From NCBI GenBank assembly GCA_903863885.1, contig CAIPEB010000733.1:1-48977 (forward strand): a stretch of DNA of 48,977 bases. Direction: 5' to 3'. This DNA is from an uncultured Planctomycetaceae bacterium. Its GTDB lineage: Bacteria > Planctomycetota > Planctomycetia > Pirellulales > Pirellulaceae. The translations under genes and the position numbers were made by a program. How positions within the stretch are numbered: the first letter of the stretch is position 1; each line of letters begins with the position of its first letter. The notes beneath the pieces are model-generated. The model ran no database searches. It had not been told where the DNA came from and worked only from the letters and a program-made list of their open reading frames with translations. Below are positions 43,343-48,977 of this stretch, in pieces.

Positions 43343-46342
43343 ATGGTTTTCCAAAACATCCGTGCCCGTGTTTTCATTGCGGCGGTCGTCGCGAGCCTGA
43401 CTGCGAAGGTTATGGCGCCGGTCGCGGCACAGCAGCCCGATTCCAATCACCCCCAAACGCCGGAAACGCGCACTCTGACTGCCGATGAGTCGGTCCGTGT
43501 GCTGCAGCGAGACTGGTTGTTTCAGGCCATGGGCGAACCCCTGCGGACGCGGACTATCCGCGAGATCGGCTGGGCGCGCCAACTGGCCGAACGCCTCGGC
43601 GGCCGGCAAGCCGGTCCGGATTTGTCGCCGGAACTGAAGGAACTCGCGGCTCTGGAAAAGCGCCTGAGCGATCTGCCCGAGACGTCGGTTTCGGCACAGC
43701 CGTCTTCGGCGTCCGGAACGACACCCAACTGGATCTGGTACCCCGAGGGAAATTCAACGCAGGATGCACCGACGGCGGCGAGGTTCTTTCGCAGCCGTTT
43801 TGAATTGCCGGCAGATGTACAGGCGGCCGAATTGCGCGTGGCCGCGGACGATGCCTGCGAAGTGTTTCTCAACGGCAAGCGGGTCGGAAATCACGAAACG
43901 TGGTCGCGGACCGGTGTGTTCGCGGTTGGGCCGTTGCTGAAGGTCGGAGACAACGTGCTCGCCGTGCGGGCCGAGAACCGGCCGGCAACGAGCAAGAACC
44001 CGGCGGGACTGATCGCCCGCCTGGCTGTAACCTGCAAGGGCACGCCCTTGCTCGTACGAGTCTCCGATGGAACCTGGCGGGCTGAGAAAGAGCCACATCC
44101 GCAGTGGGAGCAAGTCGGGTTCGACGATTCCGCATGGAAAGTGGCGGCCGTGTCCGCGTCTTTCGGCGGAGGTCCCTGGGGGAAGATCGCCGGCTTGGGC
44201 GAGGATGTGCAGGACGATCCTGTCGCCGCATACGCAAATGAGCCGACCGCGATCCGAGAAATCTACTTTTCCGTGCGACAAGTCAAACGCAGCATTTTGT
44301 TCAAGAACCCGGTGCTGGATTTCACGCAGGTGCTGTTCATCGACCAGCCGCTGCCGCAGGGGCCGATCAACCCCGAGCATGAGGCGATTCACCGCATGGG
44401 CATTACTTCGGTCGCCGGCGGACGTCTGTTAATACTCGATGGACTGCAGCCTGGCGGCCAACTTCGCCGGTTGGCGCCGGATAGACCCGGCAGTTTCTGG
44501 CGGCCCGATCTGTCATTCGATGCCCGCAAAGTGCTGTTCTGTTACAAGCCGTATGACGAGAAGAGCTTCCACCTGTACGAAATGAACCTCGACGGAACAG
44601 GGCAGCGGAGACTGACCGACAGCGAATATGACGACGTCGATCCGATCTACCTGCCGGACGGTCACATCATGTTCACGACGACGCGAGGCAATTCGTACGT
44701 CCGCTGCGGTCCATTCATCTATTCTTACATCCTGGCGCGTTGCGACGCCGACGGCGGCAACGTGTACCTGATCAGCTACAACGGCGAGCCGGACTTCGTG
44801 CCGGCGCTGTTAAACGACGGTCGCGTGATCTATTCACGCTGGGAGTACTCGGACAAACCGCTGTGGCGGTTGCAGAAACTGTGGACGACCAATCAGGACG
44901 GAACCGGCACCGCGCATTTCTGGGGTAACCAGTCAGTCTGGCCAGACCATCTATCCGAACCGCGGCCGATTCCGGACAGTCGTCGTGTGATGTTCTCCGG
45001 TGTCGGCCATCATGACTGGTGGTCCGGGTCGATCGGCATCATCGACCCGAATCAGGGCCGCGACTTTCCGCACGGCCTCACCAAAGTCACGGCCGATCTG
45101 CGTTGGCCCGAGGTCAGCGATCCGCCGGAGGACCGGGCGGAAGCGGCCGACTATCATCCCTCCGGCCGCTTTACCGGTTACAAGACGGCCTACCCGCTGT
45201 CCGAACAGGATTTTCTCGTTTCCGCGCGCGGGCTGGACCAGAAGTTCCGCCTGTACCTGATGGACGTGCACGGCAACCGCGACCTGATCTACGAGGGCGT
45301 CCATAATATCTGGCACGCAGTGCCCGTGAAACCGCGCCGGGTGCCGCCGCAACAGATGGACCGCGTGGCGTGGCCCGGCACCGGCAGGGAGCGCAAGCCG
45401 GTGGCGCCAGGTGTATTCTTCAGCGCAGACGTGTACGAAGGCGTACCCGATCTCCCTCGCGGGTTGGCAAAATACCTGCGGATCTTTCAGTTGGACTACA
45501 AGACGTACTCCACCTGGAACAAGACGTATCGCCATTCCGGTCCGCCCGTTTCGATCGTGCAGGAAGAGGGCGTGAAGCGGATCTTGTCCGAGGTCCCGAT
45601 CGAGACCGATGGTTCCGTGTGCTTCGAGGCTCCCGCCGGACGAGCGGTGTTCTTTCAATTGCTGGACGCGGACCGCCGCTGTCTGCAGACCATGCGCAGT
45701 TTCACTGGCCTGATGCCCGGTGAGCAACGAGGGTGCGTCGGTTGTCACGAGGGACACAGTACGTCGCCCGCCCGCAGCAGCGGCCTGGCTTTCAAACGCC
45801 CGCCGACAGAACCGTCTCCTCCGCCGTGGGGAACCGAGAGTATAAGTTTCGAACGCTTCGCGCAACCTGTGCTGGACCGGTATTGCGTCCGCTGCCATCA
45901 GGGAAAAGAGCCGGGAGCGGCCGAACCGAACCTTGTGCTCCGGCCCGGCCGCAGCGTATTCAAGGAGCCTTATCTGACGTTGGTCGGTCCCGCGGGTTGG
46001 GGAAATCCGGTCCCGGCCGGGAAACCAGGCTACGGCATCGCCGCTGCGATTCCGGTCGAAAGCAACTACGGCCTTAACGATCCTGCCGCGCTGACCACAC
46101 TGCGGCCGATGCAATATCTATCCCGCAAGAGCCGGTTGATCGAATTGGCCGCGAGCGGAAAACACTACGACGTCAAGGTCGATCCGTTGAACCTGCATCG
46201 ACTGATCGCCTGGGTAGACGCCTGTTGTCCGTTCATGGGCGACGAAGAATTGCGTGCTCTTGGCGACCCGGATTTCCCCGGGATCGAAGGACTGCCCATC
46301 CGTCCGCGCGTAGCCACTGCGCCCGTCATTGAACGGCCATAG
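43343..46342 (+). CDS. HzsA-like protein: PD40 beta-propeller with two c-type heme motifs
   Basis: A 999-residue secreted protein. A signal peptide ends near VAAQQ. At about 125-225 there is a beta-sandwich like the N-terminal part of rhamnosidases (NWIWYPEGNSTQDAPTAARF, VFLNGKRVG). Propeller-type WD/PD40 segments follow (LSFDARKVLFCYKP, YLPDGHIMFTTTR, PDSRRVMFSG). The C-terminal part carries two CxxCH heme-binding motifs, CVGCH (798-802) and CVRCH (848-852). This order resembles the alpha subunit of anammox hydrazine synthase, yet planctomycetes outside anammox have many such paralogues. No anammox partner genes are nearby, so a redox function in the periplasm is more likely than hydrazine synthesis. 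Confidence 0.8.
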   Translation: MVFQNIRARVFIAAVVASLTAKVMAPVAAQQPDSNHPQTPETRTLTADESVRVLQRDWLFQAMGEPLRTRTIREIGWARQLAERLGGRQAGPDLSPELKELAALEKRLSDLPETSVSAQPSSASGTTPNWIWYPEGNSTQDAPTAARFFRSRFELPADVQAAELRVAADDACEVFLNGKRVGNHETWSRTGVFAVGPLLKVGDNVLAVRAENRPATSKNPAGLIARLAVTCKGTPLLVRVSDGTWRAEKEPHPQWEQVGFDDSAWKVAAVSASFGGGPWGKIAGLGEDVQDDPVAAYANEPTAIREIYFSVRQVKRSILFKNPVLDFTQVLFIDQPLPQGPINPEHEAIHRMGITSVAGGRLLILDGLQPGGQLRRLAPDRPGSFWRPDLSFDARKVLFCYKPYDEKSFHLYEMNLDGTGQRRLTDSEYDDVDPIYLPDGHIMFTTTRGNSYVRCGPFIYSYILARCDADGGNVYLISYNGEPDFVPALLNDGRVIYSRWEYSDKPLWRLQKLWTTNQDGTGTAHFWGNQSVWPDHLSEPRPIPDSRRVMFSGVGHHDWWSGSIGIIDPNQGRDFPHGLTKVTADLRWPEVSDPPEDRAEAADYHPSGRFTGYKTAYPLSEQDFLVSARGLDQKFRLYLMDVHGNRDLIYEGVHNIWHAVPVKPRRVPPQQMDRVAWPGTGRERKPVAPGVFFSADVYEGVPDLPRGLAKYLRIFQLDYKTYSTWNKTYRHSGPPVSIVQEEGVKRILSEVPIETDGSVCFEAPAGRAVFFQLLDADRRCLQTMRSFTGLMPGEQRGCVGCHEGHSTSPARSSGLAFKRPPTEPSPPPWGTESISFERFAQPVLDRYCVRCHQGKEPGAAEPNLVLRPGRSVFKEPYLTLVGPAGWGNPVPAGKPGYGIAAAIPVESNYGLNDPAALTTLRPMQYLSRKSRLIELAASGKHYDVKVDPLNLHRLIAWVDACCPFMGDEELRALGDPDFPGIEGLPIRPRVATAPVIERP

Positions 46343-46439
46343 TCTCAAAAGGAAGCCTCGGATTGCCGCGGATAAGACATCGTTGACGAACGCTCTCGCT
46401 CAGGACGTGCTCGAAGAATCTAATTCACCCTCCCGCATG

Positions 46440-46662
46440 GAGTTCGTGCGGTTTAGCAACCCTTTGGACGTAACGATTTGGCTTCACCCGCCCGCGTGCG
46501 GGAGGGTCGGCCGCGCAGCGGTCGGGGAGGGTCTTTCGAACCAGCAGTGAATTCTACGACGAGCGGCGCGGCAGCCCTCTCCGGGCCTTCGGCCCGACTC
46601 TCCCAGAGGGAGAGTGAAGCATGAATCACGACGCTGCAACCACTTCTAAACCGCACGAACTC
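46440..46662. mobile_element. 223-bp MITE-like element, copy 2
   Basis: The ends are GAGTTCGTGCGGTTTAG and its exact reverse complement, 17 bp long. The inside follows the same order as copy 1 at 23437. Left of it is ATTCACCCTCCCGCATG and right of it AAGGGGCGAGTGAAT, which look like two halves of a related hairpin, so this element may have landed inside another member. No reading frame is present. It lies between convergent genes, in a 349-bp gap where no gene was seen; a faint 'cacggat'-like stretch follows the left gene's stop. Confidence 0.8.
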
Positions 46663-46691
46663 AAGGGGCGAGTGAATTTCAAAACACCCTC

Positions 46692-47825
46692 TCACACGAC
46701 TGGCCACTCGAGTGCGGCGCGACCAATGCGAAAGGCCGCGTCGGCCCGGCTGAGTTTTCGGGCGTTCTGTCTCAATTGAACGATTCGTTCCGGCGATTGC
46801 AGCAGCTGAGTCAACTTGAACGACAACGTGGCGACGTTGTTGACTTTGATGGCGGCCGCGTTCTCCAGGAGGAAGTCGCTGTTGCGGCTCTCCTGACCCG
46901 GAATCGGGTTGACGACCACCATCGCTGCTCCGCAGGCCATCGCCTCCGAAGTCGTCAGTCCGCCCGGCTTCGTCATCACCAGATCGGCTGCCGTCATGAG
47001 TTCGTGCATCTCGTTCGTGAAGCCAAGCACATGCACGCGATGTCGCGACGGAGGCGTCCGCTCCTTGAGTCGTTCCTGTAGAACTGCATTTCGCCCCGCC
47101 ACTACGACCAGTTCCAGCGGGCTCTCCACAGCCAACACTGCATCGAACAACTTCTCGACCGGACCGACTCCGAATCCACCAGCCAATTGGAGAATCACGG
47201 GGCGATCGCCGATCAGGCCGTGCTTGACCCGATATTCGTTTTGGGCGCCCAATTTCATAAATGCCGGATGGATCGGGATGCCGGTCACTGTGATATCGCG
47301 GGCCGGAATGCCGAAGTGAGCGAGATTGACTGCCCCCTCTTCCGTCGCCGTGAAATAGTGCTCGCACGGTTGATTGACCCACAATCGATGAGTTTCAAAG
47401 TCGGTCGTGACGGTCAGCTGCGGGGTGCTGAGTTCCGCTTTGCTTCGCAGCACGGCGATCATCTCTGCCGGCAGAAAGTGGGTATTGACGATGACGTCCC
47501 AACTGCCTTGCTGCAGGAATCGAAGGAACTTCCGGAGATTGAGCCTCTCGACCAGGCTTCGCAGACGGTCGCTCTTCCGTTGCGGCGAGGGTTCGCGATC
47601 CATCAGATCATAGAAGTAGCCCAGCGCATGCGGGGCGAGATTCACAAGATCCAGATAGGACTTCGCATACAGACGCCGAAACATGGCATTGGTCAGTTCA
47701 AGTACGTCGAGGTTTTGGACCGATGCGTCCGGAGCCAGCTCTTTGATTGCCAGCTCAACCGCCTGAGCGGCGCGGAGATGCCCAGCCCCCACCGAAGCCG
47801 ACAGTACCAGAATACGGCGCGACAT
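46692..47825 (-). CDS. MGDG-synthase-type glycosyltransferase
   Basis: A 377-residue glycosyltransferase of family GT28. The N-terminal domain has VLSASVGAGHLRAA, the acceptor-binding start shared with monogalactosyl- and diglucosyl-diacylglycerol synthases and MurG. The C-terminal part has the nucleotide-sugar site ILQLAGGFGVGPVEKL and TKPGGLTTSEAMACG. It probably transfers a sugar from UDP-hexose to diacylglycerol at the inner membrane. GGGAG lies six bases before the ATG. Confidence 0.92.
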   Translation of the reverse strand: MSRRILVLSASVGAGHLRAAQAVELAIKELAPDASVQNLDVLELTNAMFRRLYAKSYLDLVNLAPHALGYFYDLMDREPSPQRKSDRLRSLVERLNLRKFLRFLQQGSWDVIVNTHFLPAEMIAVLRSKAELSTPQLTVTTDFETHRLWVNQPCEHYFTATEEGAVNLAHFGIPARDITVTGIPIHPAFMKLGAQNEYRVKHGLIGDRPVILQLAGGFGVGPVEKLFDAVLAVESPLELVVVAGRNAVLQERLKERTPPSRHRVHVLGFTNEMHELMTAADLVMTKPGGLTTSEAMACGAAMVVVNPIPGQESRNSDFLLENAAAIKVNNVATLSFKLTQLLQSPERIVQLRQNARKLSRADAAFRIGRAALEWPVV

Positions 47826-47910
47826 AAGTATCTCCCTTTTGTTTCAAGGCACCGAATGGATATGCGAAGGTCACGCGTTCGCCCCGCTTAGAAACAGCAC
47901 GGGAAACTCC

Positions 47911-48020
47911 AGTTTACGCTCCCGCGATGCGGGATGGTCGGACGCAAATGCGCCCGGGAAACACCATTTCCCCATTTTCCGACTCTGCCGGGCCAGCACT
48001 CCCCAAGTGGAGCGTGACTT
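47911..48020. repeat. Diverged relative of the MITE-like hairpin
   Basis: AGTTTACGCTCC and GGAGCGTGACTT form imperfect terminal inverted repeats. The interior begins CGCGATGCGGGATGGTCGG, parallel to CGCATGCGGGAGGGTCGG in copies 1 and 2, and includes GACTCTGCCGGGCC. It lacks the outer TTTAAACC-like ends of those copies, so it may be an older or shorter subfamily. Confidence 0.5.
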
Positions 48021-48033
48021 GTCAGACACGTTC

Positions 48034-48977
48034 TCAGTTCCCGATCTTCCATGACGCTTCGCGAATCTGCTGTTTTAGTCTCTCCACGTCGTTTACGTCG
48101 CATCGCAGGTAGAGCGGACGACCGGATACGGTTAAACAGTCTTTCACCAGTTGCGGAGTGCCCACCATACTCGTAATGCTCTTGACGACGGATACGTCCT
48201 TGAGCGTCATCGACAAGCCATCGTCAAGACTCCATAGTGCGATCGTCGCCTCGCCACCACGCTGGAAATGCAGTCCCCACACTCTCGAAGGCGTATCGAC
48301 CCGCCCGACGTACGACGATTCGTTCAATACCTGGATAACAGTCTTCACGGCAAAGTACGCGTCCTTAGGGCGAACCTGTTTCTCCAACCAGGGCGAAAAA
48401 AGTCCCATGTAGAAGTCGACGTTCTCGGAAATCTCCGTATACGTCGCTTCCTGATGCAGGTGAAAGAAGTAGACTCGCTCGATCCACGGAACAGTCGCCG
48501 AGAGCAGGTAGACTCGAGCGAGGGCGCGTGCCTGATCCTCCTCGGTCACCGCGTAGTTCCTGTGTCCGTCGAACTTCGCCCGCAGGTATTCAAGCATCGA
48601 CGATTCCACACCGTTCCAGCCGATTTCGTCGACCCAGAGCGGTTTGTGGTCGCCGTATTTCTTCATCACATCCCGGATAGCCCTGATGCGATCCAGGTAT
48701 CCTCCGTCCTCGGGCATCGCGGGTCGCGTGTACGGATGGGCCCCCAGAATGTCGAAATACTCCTTTCCCCCGAGCCGGTACACAGCATCCAGGTGCAGAT
48801 GCTCGACACCGGCGAAGCCACATAGAACGACTTTGTTTTGCGGATCGGCTCGCTTCACGCCCCGGTAATAAGCCCTGAGGAACGGAATAAACTGTTCGCG
48901 CCAAATTGCCATGTTGGGTTCGTTGCCCGCCTGCCAGTACCGGATCTTCCCCTTGTACATCGAGGCGAGTCGGAACA
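48034..48977 (-). CDS. Clan GH-A glycoside hydrolase-like protein (partial)
   Basis: The frame is open to the window edge, so the N-terminus is missing; the visible 313 or so residues end at 48034. WQAGNEPNMAIW supplies a clan GH-A acid/base Asn-Glu pair, and LWVDEIGWN supplies the nucleophile candidate Glu on a later strand. Other barrel segments are LGAHPYTRPAMPEDG and VYFFHLHQE. A C-terminal beta domain follows (about 230 onward). GH39-like enzymes (xylosidase, arabinopyranosidase types) fit best, but the family cannot be fixed from a partial sequence. Confidence 0.78.
   Translation of the reverse strand, partial: FRLASMYKGKIRYWQAGNEPNMAIWREQFIPFLRAYYRGVKRADPQNKVVLCGFAGVEHLHLDAVYRLGGKEYFDILGAHPYTRPAMPEDGGYLDRIRAIRDVMKKYGDHKPLWVDEIGWNGVESSMLEYLRAKFDGHRNYAVTEEDQARALARVYLLSATVPWIERVYFFHLHQEATYTEISENVDFYMGLFSPWLEKQVRPKDAYFAVKTVIQVLNESSYVGRVDTPSRVWGLHFQRGGEATIALWSLDDGLSMTLKDVSVVKSITSMVGTPQLVKDCLTVSGRPLYLRCDVNDVERLKQQIREASWKIGN

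Noticed and set aside
43343-46342. Evidence for anammox metabolism
   Set aside because: Only one HzsA-like protein is present, without beta/gamma subunits or hydrazine dehydrogenase; such paralogues are common in non-anammox planctomycetes.
1-48977. tRNA, rRNA or transposase genes
   Set aside because: Reading both strands I found no cloverleaf with a conserved T-arm, no rRNA-like segment and no transposase-like protein; a dedicated scan (tRNAscan-SE, Rfam) was not possible.

Overview
The window reads as a chromosomal segment of a bacterium of the phylum Planctomycetota. This is an inference from content. It carries Tat-exported Gfo/Idh/MocA oxidoreductases, many secreted carbohydrate-active enzymes, a hydrazine-synthase-alpha-like PD40/cytochrome protein, a Tudor-like SH3 tail on a membrane protein, and abundant short dispersed intergenic repeats. 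The DNA is GC-rich throughout. I found no rRNA, tRNA or CRISPR array.

The left part (1-14.4 kb) is a plant or algal polysaccharide and deoxysugar region. It holds a Tat-signal dehydrogenase, a large unrecognised secreted protein followed by a GH51 alpha-L-arabinofuranosidase, a GH78 alpha-L-rhamnosidase, a cyclase-family hydrolase paired with a short-chain dehydrogenase, a FucP-type sugar/H+ symporter, and a TIM-barrel sugar isomerase/epimerase with a Tat signal. The likely logic is extracytoplasmic release of arabinose and rhamnose/fucose-type sugars, uptake by the symporter, and oxidation inside the cell. Within it sits a small two-gene unit: a small protein plus a nucleotidyltransferase-fold gene disrupted by a frameshift.

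The middle part (14.4-24.4 kb) has hypothetical proteins, a CPA-type cation/proton antiporter, a 1394-residue hybrid histidine kinase with OB-like sensor repeats, three PAS domains, a receiver and an Hpt domain, and a short CDF metal transporter. The end of the CDF gene, including its stop codon, lies inside the terminal inverted repeat of a 217-bp MITE-like element. A second copy is at 46.4-46.7 kb.

The most coherent system is at 24.8-33.2 kb. It is a tightly spaced operon of rex, hydC, hydB, hydA, hydS and a SpoIIE/PP2C-type phosphatase. It encodes a trimeric, NAD-linked, probably electron-bifurcating [FeFe] hydrogenase, its NADH/NAD+-sensing repressor, a sensory-type [FeFe] hydrogenase with a PAS domain, and a phosphatase that is the probable signalling output. 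A Rex-like half-site pair abuts a sigma-70-like promoter upstream. No hydrogenase maturase genes (hydE/F/G) are in the window.

The right part (33.3-49 kb) contains an ECF sigma factor with a translationally coupled membrane protein, two B12-binding radical SAM proteins, an RRM glycine-rich RNA-binding protein, two small zinc-ribbon proteins, two alpha/beta hydrolases, an SGNH-like secreted hydrolase, the HzsA-like cytochrome protein, an MGDG-synthase-type glycosyltransferase, and a clan GH-A glycosidase cut by the window edge. Several families of hairpin-forming dispersed repeats occupy the intergenic spaces.
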